The notes: generated by a model not told the origin, from the sequence alone. Shown: positions 25,780 to 40,046, counted from the stretch's first letter. The stretch: DNA of 64,000 bases from Cyclina sinensis (GCA_012932295.1 JAAONU010000001.1:51371134-51435133), one strand, 5' to 3'. Made by a program: numbers and translations.

Positions 25780-26300
25780 AGCTCTGACCTTTGCATTCAT
25801 GTTTTTATAAGGAATAATAGAAACATCATAATTTATACAGTTCAAGGGTCACACAAGAAATATTTGTTCCAAATTATTTTCGAATTGGGTCAGCAGTTTC
25901 TAAGATTTTTAAGTTTCTCATATAGATATACCAAGGATGTAAGCCCTCCACAGATGGCCATGATTTTGCATGGACTGCAAAAAATTCCAGTTATTTAGTT
26001 ACCGAAGGAATATTGTTCCAAATTTTCAAGTCAAGCCAGCAGCTTCTAAGCAGCTAGATTTTTTTAAACATTTTCATGCAGACATACAAGGAAGAAAGGC
26101 ACAGCTCCTTGGCAGCCATATTTTTTTTCACAGATCACAATAAGTTTCACAATTTATATAATGGGGAACATATTGGTCAAGTCTGGAAAGGGCCTATTGG
26201 GTTCAGAGGAGATGTCATTTGAATGCAGTTGTTGACAGACAGACACCCAACATTGGCAATCCTAATTCTTCACTTCAGCCTATCAGCTCAGGTGAGCTAA
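25780..26300 (+). repeat. Repeat element with aggtgagctaaaa tail
   Basis: Two degenerate monomers contain ttgttccaaattttc and agcagcttctaag. They are followed by a gacagacagac stretch and a tail hairpin ending gctcaggtgagctaaaa at about 26283-26300. The same tail closes the elements ending at about 460, 53616 and 61925. Confidence 0.65.
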
Positions 26301-27730
26301 AAATATTAAAGAAAACAGTAAGGTAACTGGAATAATAAGAATCATGTTTTCTTTATTACAAATATAGCTACCTGCTACTCTGCAACATATAACCTAACAA
26401 TGAGTAAACTAAAATAAAAATACTTCTTTTTAACAAAATAATTCAGCACAATACAAAGTTTAAACTTAAAAAAAACTTTTTAACAAAAAGTAATTAAAAA
26501 CAAAACAGCAAACAACTGTACTGCTGTAAAAAAAATAAAGAAAAGCATAATATATAGAAAATCTTCTTTTTTTAAATCCAAAAGCCTTTTTCTCAAAGCA
26601 CACACAATATAATGAGTACAAAATTATTTACCTTTTGCACCTTGCAAAACTCTGTAAAACAGCATTTATAGAGAATTTTTTAAAAGAACCATATGGCCTT
26701 TTATATATAAAAAAAAAAACAATCGCTATGATATCAATAATAATAAAATATATCAACAAAAATTGACAACTGGTAAAAGGAATAGTTTTAGACTAGATTT
26801 GACACAGAAAGTTACTGGCAATATAAGATTGATTAAAACTCATTTATATACCAATTTTTTTAATAAAACAAAACCACTAACAAACAAGTAAATAACTTAG
26901 ACCAGCCATCTAATATACATGATATATACCTTTTACTTCTCAAATCTTCAGTTACTCAATCAAAAAGTTTTTTTGATCAGTTCTTACTGGTAAAACAGCA
27001 CAATTCACTGAAGATCAAGTGGCTATATTAGCTTAACCCTCACCCCTCTAAATCTTGTAAGTTATAATTTATATTATGAAAAAGTTTTTCTAGAATATAA
27101 CTGACTAAAAAGCACATGGTACTGGTCAAAGAATGAACATTTTGACGATGTTTTTTTCTAATCTCAAAGCCAAAAAGCAGCAAAAGCTGCTAGCAGGAAA
27201 AAAAAAATGATGATTTTAACCTTCTATTTCTTTGTTGTTGTCTCAAATTAACCAAGTTTCTGCAGATCACAGCTTCCAACTGCATTCTGAAATCTGGTTT
27301 CCTATATCTGCTGTTAGTCTGCTCTGTCACTAATTATGTTCACAACAAACATTATTGTGTCTGTAAAAATATAACATGAACTTCATAGGAAAGAATGCAG
27401 TTACTGAAATATTCAAACATATCTTGAACATATGTACTTTAATACATAAATGAATGCATCTAAACTCTAGTTCTAAATCATCAGAGTAACAAAAAAGTGT
27501 ACCTGAAGTGTTAAGAAGATTACAATTAAACACAGTCAAAAAATATTATCTTCAAAAGACTTTTTCCAGTACATGTAACTACTAGAAATTATTATGAAAC
27601 AAATGAGCAAAATAAGGTAACTTTTCTATAAAAAAACATGCATCAACACAAACTTAACTCAGAAGAACATGTTCTAAAAGCAGAACCAAAAACACACCAG
27701 GAATATAGCCTTTCCTGAAATTTATACACT
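26301..27730 (-). other. AT-rich region, possible 3' UTR of the zinc-finger gene
   Basis: No exon or repeat was recognised. On the minus strand an AATAAA occurs near 26350. It could end a transcript of the gene whose stop codon is at 28493-28495, which would place the 27.7-28.3 kb repeat in its 3' UTR. This is inference only. Confidence 0.3.
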
Positions 27731-27734
27731 CAAC

Positions 27735-28285
27735 AAGAACTGTCACTGTAAGATGATTATGCCCCCGAAATGGTGCTTTGACCTTTGAGCTGAGAACCAG
27801 TCATTCAGGGGTCAAGGTCAAATAAAAGGTCAGTGGGAAGGTCTTGTCCAAAGGGGTGTTGTGTCCAAGTATGAAGTATATCCACTTACTAATGTGGAAG
27901 TTATGGCCAATGTTAAAGTTTTCTGACAATTGAATGTCCAAGATAATGGTCATTCAGGGGTCAAGGTCAAACAAATATAGGTCAGGGGGAAGGTCTTGTC
28001 TAAAGGGGTGTTGTGTCTAAGTATGAAGTAAATCCACTAAATAATATTGAAGTTATGGCCAATGTTAAAGTTTTTGGAATTGGATCTTCAAGGTACAGGT
28101 CATTCAGGGGTCAAGGTCAAACAAATATATGTCAGTGGGAAGGTCTTGTACAAAGGGGTGTTAAGTCCAAGTATGAAGTAAATCCACTTACTTATAAGGA
28201 AGTTATGGCCAATGTTAAAGTTTTCGGTCAGAATGACGGACGGCCAGTTCAAAAAGTATATGCCTCCCTTCGGGGGCATAAAAAA
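27735..28285 (+). repeat. Tandem-core element, about 150-bp monomer (gggtcaaggtca family)
   Basis: The head is aacaagaactgtcactgtaag then atgcccccgaaatggtg. Three and a half monomers follow, with cattcaggggtcaaggtca at about 27802, 27951 and 28101. The tail is gacggacggccag followed by tgcctcccttcgggggcata and an A-run. Head ATGCCCCCGAA and tail TTCGGGGGCAT are inverted copies of each other, giving short terminal inverted repeats. Confidence 0.8.
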
Positions 28286-28492
28286 GACAAATATGTCAAC
28301 ATAAAAAAAACTGAGACAGTTTTCTAAATCTAGGACTCAAAGAACTTCTACAATTAAATAAGCTATTATCAAACTGACTGACAGAAATTACACAATTATA
28401 TTTTCAGTCATGTCTTAAGATGTTGTTCAGCTGATTTCAATTTCTGTGAGGGCTACTCTGGAAGTCATGCCATTCCATTTCTTCCTACTTCC

Positions 28493-31400
28493 TTAGCTAA
28501 ACGAAGGAAGTGAAAATGAATTTGCAATTCTGCATAGTGATACTGTTTCCAAGTCTTCTATGCTATTTAAATCATCTGTCATTTTAGAGTAACCATTATT
28601 ATCAGTCAAAGATTGGCTGACAGTGTTTGACTGAAAACTTTTTACAGTAGTCATTTCAGTATATACCTTACCATTTTCAATAAATATTGAATCATTTGGT
28701 GTGAAGTTTCTATCTGTACCTTGTACACCAAATTCATATTCTTGTTTCACACTAGATTCATTCTGTATATAATTATTACTGGAATTATTAAACAGATCAG
28801 GTAAATCACCATTCATATTTAACTCCATTTCACCTCCATCCCCATAGCATCTCACCATGCTGTCTGGATAATATTGTACTTCCACACAATTCTCTGAAAC
28901 TTTCATCTGATCTGCTGACTGGGGTAAAGAGTACAAATGTGGTGCCATATCAACAGGTGCTTGCTGGTCTTCAAACACTGCAACATTCTCTTTTTCTATT
29001 GTATATTTCTGACTTGATAGGAAAACCTGGTCTGTCATCTGCTGATCCTTGTCAATTTCAGATGTGCCTGAAATAAATGCATTCTTTATCTTCATCTGCA
29101 AATGGTACATTTTATCATTCATTTTTAAAACATTAGTGGAAGACTGTCTTTAAAATTTTGAAAAGTAACTACTACACATTTTACTTATGACCCTTGGCAA
29201 AGTTTTGGTGCCAAACACTTGCTATCTATCAACACTTAAAAGTATTGAAACACTCATTATTAAGTTCACAGAATTGTGTAAATCTGGTAGTGGCTTTAAA
29301 ATTTGATGGTAAATATGAATTAATGTCACCAAACAAATATTTGAGACCAATTATTTTCACTGTATTCGCAGATGGGTTTGATGCACAAAAATTAGTTAAC
29401 TTGCATAAGTCTGCAGGATTTTGCAAAATAACTGGTAAAAGAAAGTTTAAGATTTGTGTAACTAACTTTTCCATGCACCACTATTTTTGCTTATGCACTG
29501 CTTTGATGAAGCTACATCACAGAGAATTCAAATTTTAAGATACTTTTTTAAACTGTTCTAGACTGTAGGAAAATTAATGAATTATTATAATAAAACATTT
29601 CAAAAGACACTTTTAATTAAACATAAACAAGCTGGCTTAATGATTCCACAATTTTTCCCCAGAAATTTCTATTGGAAAATTGTAAAAATAAATATTGGCA
29701 AATATGTCCAACCGGCACAAAATGCAAGAATTTGTTTGCCTAGTTATTTGTACCGTTACAGTATCATTGATTTGTCCTGTGCAAATGAAGATTATTCACA
29801 CCTTATACCAAAAAACATCTTTTTCATTAACCAAGCTTCTGATAAATTAGTCCTTTACTTCACTGACTTGTTAGTACTGTATTTATATTGCATGGCTGTC
29901 AACAGAACAATCTTAATTAAAACTTAACTGATATCTCAACAATAGCAGAGATTGGTTTCAGCAACTTCTATTATCTAACCTTCTTGATTGCTTCCCAAAA
30001 TTTTTAATAGTAATTTAAACTGAAAGCAGCAATGTGGCAGCAAAAAAAGTTTTACCATCTGACTTCAGATCTCCAGTTCTTTTTAACATCAATTCATGTT
30101 TCTTTGATCTCATGTGCTGATTGTACGTTGACGGATTCCCATATTTAACATTGCACATAGCACAGCAATATATATTCTTCATATGTGTAAAGTAATGTTC
30201 CTTACTTTCCTCCTGAAAACAAGCAAACATTAATAAATTACTAAAATTTCTCACCAAATGTATAACACATGAGATCCCTTCCATCTAAAGTCTTTAGAGA
30301 CTGAACTACTTCATATAAAGTTTTAAGATATAAATAGAATATTTATAGGGACCTCTAATACACAGCTTCAATGCAAGTCCATGGGACTCAGATGCCCCCG
30401 CCATGCTCAAGTGTTGACAGAAGATCATAAGCAGATGATTAAAATGTAAAAAGAGGTGGATGGAATGTCAGTAGCAATATAATTGTTGTAGATATTTAAA
30501 TAACAGATTACTGCAAAACATAGTCCTTTAAATGTGAGGAAATTTGGTTTTTATCAGAAATTTAGTTAAAAAACAGAACAATCATAATTCTTACAAAATT
30601 GGAAGTGTCATGCCAACTTGTAAGTAAGATACATATGCATACCATAATGAAATTCTTCCAAGTGTTGGCCTTCAAATGTGCCAAAACTTCATTTTTAACT
30701 AAAGTCGAAAAAAGGTAAACTCTTATAAAATTAGAGGTGTCTGACCAAATTTTAAAAGGAACATGTAGTTTCATACATGCAAAATATGAAGGAAAATGGC
30801 TGTGAAGCCTAAAATAAGCAGAAACTTCACTTAACAGAAATAAAGAGGAAAAAGGGCCATAACTCTGAAAAAATTGGAGATGTCATGCCCAATTTTGAAA
30901 GGAACCTGTAGCTTTATGACCCATATAGACACAAAATATTATTGAAATCTGTGGAAGCTTTTTTTTTCTTTATATGTGCAAAAACGAAATGCTGACAGAT
31001 GGATGGACAGGTGCAACATTTTATGCCCCTTCTTAATGCCCCAAACTAAAACAGTACAAAATACATTTGTATGAAACTGTTCAAGTATTTTACAAAATAT
31101 ATGTCATGTCTATTTTTTAAAGACAAGTAAGAATATAACATCATTCATAAAACCTTTAAACAATCAAACTGTAGGCAGACATATTTGTTTCAATGATTAA
31201 ATTTTAAATTAATTTACAGAAATACAGTAGGATCCAGTTTAAAAGAAATTAACAAAACAAATTTTACCTTGCTGCCAAACTGCATTTTGCACCACATACA
31301 TCTATGTGGATGAAAACTCAGAACATGTGCAGTAAGCAAGGTATTGTTTGTAAACTGCTGGCTGCAAATCAAACACTTATGACTTGAATTTTCTATCTTG

Positions 31401-34400
31401 GTCCCTTCTTTAGAACTTGCTTTTACCCTTGACTTTGAAGGTGCAGTATTACTGCATGGTTTTTTCTTGCATGCCTTCAGCTGTTCCGATACCTTTTCTT
31501 TCATCTTCAGCTTTTCCTGTTTCACTGAATTCAAAACTTCTGACTTTTTGTTAGTACGTTTTGGACTATTCTTCTTACTGTCTTTAACACCTTTTATTGT
31601 TTTACCTATCACACTGCTTAGCAAGGCACTGCATCTTTTATTCACCTTGCTGTTTTTTCCAGTTATTTTTCCATTCTTATATTTTTTATCTTGCTTATTT
31701 GTTTGAACTATTTGGCAAGCCTTCTTTGACTTTTTTAAGTTACAACTTTTATCATCCAAACTGCTTCCTTCTTCAACATTATCAGGGCCTTTACAAATCC
31801 TCAAAGCACAAACTCTGGCATTATTTGGTTCCTTTTTCTTGATGATTTCTGAAGCTCTAACTTGTGCAACCACTGCACTTCCATGTATATCAGTTTTCAC
31901 CTTGGAGTTCATTGCTTTTTTTCTCTTACTAAGACCAGCTGACTCATTTGTCTCAGACGAAAACTGAGGGTCTTGCTGGTTTGTTTTATGTTTTGATCTG
32001 CTTTGTTTCTTTTTCCGTCCTCTTTGTTTTAACACTTTATCCTTTGACAAATTACTTTGAATAGTGGAAACTCTGCTATTTCCACATTTTGGAACACATG
32101 ATTCAATTAAGGCTTTATCTGATTCACTTTTGTCAAATGACAAAGGATCAATTCTTTTGTAACCAACTTCAGACAAATCTTTAGTGTTTTGGGCAATGAC
32201 TGACGATGTTTTCTGTTCATTTTCTAGAGCAGAGCATGATTTTTGTTCCAAGTCTTTTATCTTTTTTAACCAGTTATTTCTCTTCTCTTTTCTTCTCTTT
32301 TTGTTGCTTGTAACTTCTGAATAATGATCATCTTTCTCATCAAAGACTAATTTCCTTTTGCAAGTGCTATCTGTTTCTACTGGTGCACTGGACTCTGAAT
32401 TTAAGGTGAGTTCTCCTTTCACAAATTTCTTTGTTTTATTTTCAACCTGTTTCAATTTCACTGCAGTACAGGTTTTATGTTTCTTCTTCGTCTTAACATT
32501 TCCAGTTGATGGCAATGAACAACTTTCTTCACACAAAACAGACCCCTTTAGTTTTTCTGATCTACAAACACTGTCATTCACATGCCCTGTACTGATATGT
32601 CTGTTTTTCAGATTTTTAATCTCTTTAATGACACAGTTTCCTTTACTGTGAATGGCACTTCTATCAATGTCAAATTTCTTGTTTTTACTTTTATCGACAG
32701 GAACTGTTTCTTCAGACTTTAACATTCCTTTTTCATCTGCATCAGGAAATGGATGTTTTTCTTCCTTATTTGAAGTAACAAAGTCATTTACAGATACAGC
32801 AGTTTTTGTCTCATTTTCAACCTCATCTGCAAAATATAATCTTTTTCTAGACTTCCTGTTACATGTTCGTACCAATGGGGATTCTTTAGTACTGTTATCT
32901 ACCTCTACAGGCATCTGTTTATCTTCATCTTCTGCATCTCCATTATTTAAGACAATGTCTTTTTGCTCAAGCCCATTGGTATCATCAATTTCTATTAAAG
33001 AAACTTCTTGTGCAGGTGGATCTGTTACTTGACTAGAAATGTCAGTTTTTATGCTATCCTCCTCAAACGACCTCTTAACATTTGCAATTTCCTTCATGCC
33101 TTCATTCTCTGCCTTTTGTAGATCTTTTCCTTCAATTTTTGCAATTTTCTCATCCCTAGTTTTGGCCTTTCCAATGCATTTCCTTTTTCTTGTTGAGTTC
33201 TTCAGAAAATCTCTTCCAAGAAACGTTTTTGCTGTAGCAAATAATGCCTTCTCCTTTTCAAATTGTCTTGGTGGAAGAATACCATCTAATCTTTTTGAAT
33301 TCCTTTCAGTCTTTTTTTTCTGATGTTTTGTCTTTTTTATGTTAGGTTTCTCATCTGATAAACCTTCAGTCATCTTTGGTGACTGGACAGGAGAATATAC
33401 ATCTCGAGACGATTTAGATGGAGCTGTAACCATAGTGTTTCTTTGAAGCATAGGTTTCTTTTCACTCAAGACTGCAGAATGAGTAGCAGGTAGCCAAGTT
33501 GAAGTAAAAAGTTCTTCATTTTTGGTAATAAAATCATCAATCATCTCTTCTATGTCTTCTGTCATCTTTAAAGGGGATAGCTCTACTACTGGAGTTTTTA
33601 ATTTTCCTTTAATATTTGGATTGACTTTGTAACATGAAATAGTATCATGCAACCTTATCAAAGATTCTGAAGTCAAGCTTTTGCACGCATTCTGTCTGCT
33701 AAATGAACTTACTTGACCAGTTGTTTCTGATGAAATTCCTTTATCACATCCAGCAGATTCATCACAAGGTTGGGAAACAATAGCTTCTTGTGACAAATCA
33801 TCTCTTTGTGGATTATCTTTTATTTTATATTCAGGCACCTCTCTACCAACATCTGGACTGTGTGACAAAGGCATTGTTTCCTTTGTCAACTGCTTTTCAC
33901 CCTTTCTATCTTTGCACAAGATATATTCAGGAACAGAGTTAGCTGTGGTCATTTTGTTATCACTGCTATCTTCATTTTTATAGGTGGCAGGTATTTTTCT
34001 CTCAACTTCTCCTGTACACTTTGTTTCTATTATGTCAGTTCTTATCTGGTTCTCATGGGAAGATCCTCTGTTTGACTGTTCTTCAGCCAGTGGGTGTAAA
34101 GAATGTTCATAAATACCTAAACAGTCACTAGCACCTGCATTTTGAGTCAAGTCAGTGCGTTTAATCGGTTCACTTTTTTCTGTGAAACTTTTATTATTCT
34201 CAGGTCTGTCAAAGTTACTTTTATTGACAGTTTCATGTTGAACTATGACACTTTCCATGTAGAGGGAAGTTTTTCTTGAACACATTTCATCAAATGATAC
34301 ATCCAAAACTGGAATTTTGGGGTTCCAGCCTCCTTGTGAGTTTCCACTGTATGCTTGTGCTTCTCTTTGTAAGCAGGGAGTCTGTTGTGGAGGTGTAGGT

Positions 34401-37400
34401 AAAGCATTCTTATTCAGAAAGCTTTCCTCAACTGTTCTGTTATAAAACTGAGTTCCAACTGAAAAATCATTGATTGACTGGTTGCTATTGAATGACTGGT
34501 TGCTATTGAGAACACTGGCATTGCCAAAATTATTATTTTGCATACAATGAGTGCCTTGAAACTGATGAATGTTGATGGAATCACTTGGTTCCATTGGAAA
34601 CAGAACTAGGTTTTGTTGGTAAGCTGGATCTGGTATACTTCTGTAACCATTAGTAATGACCTCATTATCAAAATGGAAAGGTTCATTTGAGCTGACATAT
34701 CCAGTATTCCCTTCTGCACTGAGGTTTTTAAAAGGATTTTGAAATGGAAACTGACTTCCTGTAACAGAAGAGTTCTTATCAGACACCTGTTCATAGCAAC
34801 AAGCTGCATATGATCCTTCTGATAGTCGGTAATCATTTGAATATCCATGCATTTGCTTGCCATAATCTGAACAGGGTAACAGTCCAGCATCAGGAGAACA
34901 TTTGTCAGTGTAATCACTAAAGCGTGAACTTTGGTAGCTACTTTTCTGTGGTAGTTTTACATTCACCAAGTTGTCACTTTGACTCTCAAAAGCACAAGTA
35001 TTTTCACCAAGTGTATTCTCAGTCTCTAAAGCAAAGTTACCCTTTTTCTTATTTGTGTCAACACTTTCAAAATTACTTTTCATTCTGTAATAATACTCTG
35101 GCACTGGAAAAATCTCTTCCCATGAAATATTCAATTTCTTTGATTGCAGAGCATTATTCAATTTCAAAGGTTCACCACCAGTATGTTGATCATTATGCCC
35201 AGCTGGCACATTCAAAGCCTGATACGAATCATCTAAATGACCCTGACACTGTCCACTAATTTCAAATGTCTCTTGATCTAGTTTCAAACTTCTAGTACTT
35301 AGTGGCATTTTATCACTAATCTTTATATTGCCTGTACTTATGTTATTCTCTGGTAATGAAAAGTCCTTCAACCTCAGAAATTTGCAAGGGTGACATACTT
35401 CCTTTTGTTGTTCTGATTCCTCAACAAGTATTTCTTCACCATTTTTTATTGTTTTTACAGTCTTAGTATGGGTGTTTAAAACTGGTATTGGGATTCCCAT
35501 CTTGTTTGTCACATCATTCTCAGATTTAGAGGTCTGTCCCTTTGCAACAGTATCATTTTCTTCACAGTTTTTTGTCTTGTTTAGAAGGTCAGTTCTTGTT
35601 AGATGAGTGGTTGTTTTATCTCCATCAAGTCTTGATCTATTGCAGTAAATTCTGTTCTCAGCACTTTTTGATGATACTGTATTGTTCTGTTTAATATTTT
35701 CCTGTAACACTGACTGTGTTTTTCTTCTTATTTCATGTATTTTCTCCCCTATCACCTCAGACAAAGACTTCAGGACATTCTGTTTGTCTTTCACAGATTT
35801 CTCCTCTACATCTGTCTTTCCAGGAATAGAGTTAAGACTGTTCTGTTGTAAACTGTTAGCTACATGTTTTATTTTTTGTTTTACTTCAGGGGCTGTGTAT
35901 CCCAAAGTCTTCTTCTCTAACAGGTTTGCTTTAGCCGAAAAAGGACCTTTGGCAGTCAAAAGTACAGAAGTAGTGTCAGATGGAATTTTGCACTCAGCAC
36001 TATTACTAGAGGTTATTGCATTCTTTTCAGCCTTGCTGCTGGTTTGGAAAAATCTCTCGTCGTTATTGGTTTCATTAACCAACAACATCCTATCTCTGTT
36101 ATATTTTTGATTTGATGCATTTTTTTCAGCTTTAATAGGCTGTGATTCCCTAACTTCTACTTTTTCTGTACTACTGGATGGCTTATCTGTTTGCAAGACA
36201 AGCTTTTCTGTCAGACATTTATTTGTGCCTTTCTTCTCTGTACAGGGTTCTATCAAATAATCATTACACATCATTTCTTTCAACTTGTTTATATTCCCTG
36301 AATCCTTCTTACTTTCATGTTTTTGCTTGAATTCTTTCCTATTTTCTTTACTATAAGCAAATTGAGCATCAGAACTATTTTTCATTCTGTAAGGGAGGTC
36401 TCCTTTCTTTTCAGTTCTCACATGGTATGGCGCATTCCCTTGACTTCTTTCATTTCTACCTGCCTTTCTCTTCAGTGCTTCCTGCTGCCTTGCAAATGTT
36501 TTACTTTTATTTATGTTAATGCTTTCAGAAGAATCATCAGCACTATTCAATGCATTTGAAGATTTTAAATTTCTTTGTTTTGAATCTATACCTGACTTTG
36601 TATCACAGTTCTCAGAATATGAACTTGACAGTTCCACTGCTTCTGACAATTCCAGATGGGCATCCCCCGTTTCAAAAATAGCATTCGGATCAGATTTTTC
36701 TTCTAGAACACTTTTCAGTTGATCATTTGTATAATGTTTTGTTTTGTTTAATGCACACTTGCCTTTCTCATCTATGTTATCCTCTTTCACCGCAGTTTTA
36801 TCATTGATTATGTCTCTCTTTAAATTAAGAGCAGTAAGTGCTTGCTTAACATCAGTTTCTCTGAGGGTGACAGTCATTTTAGCCCTACGGAACTGGTTGC
36901 GATTTTTTGATTTCTTAAATTCAGAATCTGAATCTTTTTTGAAGTCTTTTACCTTTATTTCCATTGAAGCTTTTGGAACTGTTTCTTTCTCTTTTCTTGT
37001 TTTAGAACTCTTTATTTTCTTGACAAGATTACCTTTCTCTGATACAACTGTTTTATTTTCAAACTGTGTTTTGCAACTGATATTCTCAGAAGAATTTTTA
37101 CTGCTTTTGAACTTCGTATTTTCAATGTTCTTAGAATTCTTTCTCTGTCCTTTGTTTGTGACAGAATTTGAGGAAATATCCCAGGTTTTCTTTGTGAAAA
37201 CTTTTTCTCTCTCTTTATTACTATTTTCCCTCAGTTTAAATGACATATAACTGACTTTTTCCTTCTCTGTCAAGTTATCTCTCGCTGTGTTATGCTCTTT
37301 CATGTCTGAACTGAACTTCAAAGCTGTCTTACTGCATGGTTTAAGACTGGAGTATTTTCCATTCTCTAATGCATTCTTGTTTGCAAGGTCTAGTTTTTCT

Positions 37401-39235
37401 TTCAGGTCATCAAGATATTTCTGATCATGGTGTTTCGGTATTCTAAATCCCTTTAACATAGGAACACCCTGACAAGGTTTCATTAACTCCATACTTTCAG
37501 CTTTCAGTTTCTGTTTCAATCTCATAGCTGACTGTGAATGGCCTTTCCTATGTTTGGTCTTCATCATTTTTCTTCTCTTTTCAAGCAAACTAATCTCTTG
37601 ACGATAAGGCTTTGAGTCATCAATCATCATTTTACTAACTGTGCCGTCTTCTTCTACAACTATAACATCTAAATTAAACTTTACTCTTTTTGAACCTTCT
37701 TCATTATTGAGATTATTGTTGTTTGGACTGAAAGGTAATCTCTCAAATTCAGTGGAGCCCTCTTGTTCCAACTTTTTCTCATTACAATTTTGACTAACAA
37801 CCTGATTCAATTTGAAAAGAAAGTATTCATCAAATTTCCTTACGCTTGAATCTGTTCTAATCTTATTGCTAGACAAAATGTCAGAAATCGTCCATCTTTT
37901 TAATTCTTCATCTGCATCACATACTTTTTCTTTCATAGTCTTAGAATTCAAGCTCTTCTTGTTGATATACTCTGACTTCTTTTCACATTTCACTTTTTTT
38001 TTGTCACCACTGCATCCTATTACATCATTTTCCCTTTCAGTAATGTTGTGATTAACACAAATATCTGATTCTCTTTGTCTGGATCCAACTCCTGTAACTG
38101 TAGGGTCTCCAAAATGAGCTGTACTAATGTTCTCGCATAATCTGTGACTTGTCCCAATTAGGCTACATTTATAACCGCCTGAATCATTTTCATCTTTAGT
38201 CTTTCTATTGTAGTTTGAATCACTCCACCTCTTCATATCAGTTATTCCTCTGTGTGCTGAAAAAGCATTTACATCCTTATGTCCATTGATGTCTGGATTA
38301 CCATGGTAGGGTATATTGCTTTCTTGTTTCTGTTTTACATCACATCCAATATAATCCAAGTCTTCAGATGTACTATGATTACTATTTCCATTACTTCTCT
38401 TGATTTTCACCTGCTCACTTAATTTGCTAAAGAAATTCTTAGATGATGAAACACCAAAACCTTTATATTCATAACCTGTATCTTTTCCATAACCTTTATT
38501 TTTCATGTTTTGACTACATGTCTTAAATGCACAGGAAGAACCCATCAAATATTGTTCTTTACTTCCATCTGTTTTCAGTTCCACAGAATTATTTATACCT
38601 TCCACTGCATTATTTTGTGCTTCAAACTTCTTCAAAGTCTGTTTACAGTTTGAGGTCAAGTTCTCCTGGTGACTAGAGTTATTACTCTTTGCTGAACTGA
38701 CTGAAAATTGACTGTTATTGTTTGACTGAGTCCATCTTCCAGGATTTTTTCCACAGAAATTTTGGTCCATCCTATGCCCATCGTGTTCCTGATAATTAAT
38801 TCTAATCCTTTTCTCACTTTGAGAATTCATGTTTGTACATACAGCTGACTGTCTACTATTCTGATACGGTCTAAAACCGGCATACTGACTCTCAGTTCTG
38901 TAAGAATTAGTAAGAGGGTTGTACTGATTACTTCCAAATGAAGTATTATATCTGCTTTGGTCACTGTTATCTTTGAATCCATCCTTCTGAACTGACTGGG
39001 TAAATTTTCCACTACCATCAATCCCATTCTTGCTTTTCTGGCAACTTTCTGATATAGTATATGTTGATAATGTCATATCATGGTTGGTATTCATTGTACG
39101 TTTCTGTTCAGCAGACAACTGGGACAATCTGAGCTGATCATGGTTCTGACTATGTGGATTCTGCACAAAACGAGTTCTTTGAATGTTTGTTACAGAATGT
39201 CCATATTTAAAGCTGTGTCCTTGATTTGTGAACAT
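28493..39235 (-). CDS. Very large C2H2/matrin-type zinc-finger protein, three coding exons
   Basis: I do not recognise the orthologue. Coding exons on the minus strand: 39235-31268, 30212-30056 and 29067-28493, joining in frame to 8,700 nt (2,899 residues plus stop). The first exon is one uninterrupted 8-kb frame rich in Lys, Ser, Asn and Glu with basic clusters, probably mostly disordered. Three zinc fingers follow near the C-terminus. Finger 1 (31375-31310) is C-x2-C-x12-H-x4-H. Finger 2 is C-x2-C-x12-H-x3-H, split by the intron at 31268/30212, so the spliced product completes it, which supports the junction. Finger 3 (30164-30096) is C-x2-C-x12-H-x5-H with the matrin/U1-like YNQHMRSKKH. 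A C-terminal tail of about 190 acidic residues follows. For the last exon the acceptor TTTATTTCAG at 29068 restores frame; an earlier AG would give a stop. ATG 39235 is the first Met; an acceptor lies about 23 nt upstream, so a further 5' exon may exist. A nuclear RNA- or DNA-binding role is inferred. Confidence 0.85.
30560..31045 (+). repeat. Diverged tandem-core element in an intron of the zinc-finger gene
   Basis: Three degenerate monomers with a period of about 134 bp carry aaaattggaagtgtcatg-like phrases at about 30593, 30727 and 30871. The end is gacagatggatggacagg, then ttatgccccttcttaatgcc, which matches the GGAC plus atgcccc tail style of the other elements. Confidence 0.6.
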
Positions 39236-39299
39236 CACCGGTGTTCTTTCTTTCAGTCTGAAGAAAACAGAATAATATATTTCACATTACTGGACTATA

Positions 39300-40040
39300 A
39301 AAAGGAGCTTGGTTAAACTATTTCATTACCTTATAATATATTAAGCAAGAAGAGTAAAAATTCAAAGTACAGGTCCACTCTAGGTTTAACTGCTTTTTTT
39401 TCACAATATATGCAAAAGACCAAAGTTAAAAAAAAAAACCTAACTTAAGCACCTAAGTCATCTTAAAAGTCATATTCAAGTAAGAGTAGACTTGAACTGA
39501 ATAATCTTTTTACATGCAAAATTTTTAACATCTCTTTTTTCATGCAAAAAAGTTCTTTCATCATATAAATTGTACAGTTTTAGCTCAACTGTAATTGAAG
39601 TTAACAAGGCTACACTTCCCTTACTATCACTTGTAAACGAACCATTCAGTTAAGAGAAACCAGATGTTGTTCCTCTCTCATAGTCACACAGGGTTTCAGA
39701 TGTGCTATCCCAAAGACAAACTGTAGGCAGTTTATTTTGACCTGCCAACCTATGTTCAAATCCTCTAACTACTAAACTATTGTATAAGTACTTATTTCTG
39801 CAGGCTTAATATTCTGCGTTTTTGTTAAAACAAGGGGTTCTTAAATTCCTGCGTACCTCATTTCTGCAGCAACATCAACCTTGCATTGATGTGTTTTATT
39901 TCTGCAGTTAAGTTTGGTTCATTGGGGTTTAATGCATGTTTTAACAGCTGTGATCATATCCAGACGGTCATTTCACCTAACAAGTGTTCCTGGATATCCA
40001 ACCAGTTTACTAACAAATTTTTCTGCAAGTGACTACTTCT
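39300..40040. other. Upstream region of the zinc-finger gene
   Basis: It is AT-rich with no recognised exon. A non-coding first exon and the promoter of the zinc-finger gene should lie here or further right, but I cannot place them. Confidence 0.35.
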
Positions 40041-40046
40041 TCACTA

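Noticed and set aside
29194..29927. Plus-strand open frames between exons of the zinc-finger gene
   Set aside because: They lie in its intron, are AT-biased, and have no domain. A minus-strand frame at 29229-29474 is equally open.
31398..37250. Several plus-strand open frames of 80-170 codons opposite the 8-kb exon
   Set aside because: They are antisense shadows of the Lys/Ser-rich zinc-finger coding sequence, giving Phe/Leu/Ser-rich peptides without domains.
39680..39790. Another tRNA-like segment (gttcaaatcc)
   Set aside because: It has a B-box-like sequence only; no A-box at the proper distance on either strand.
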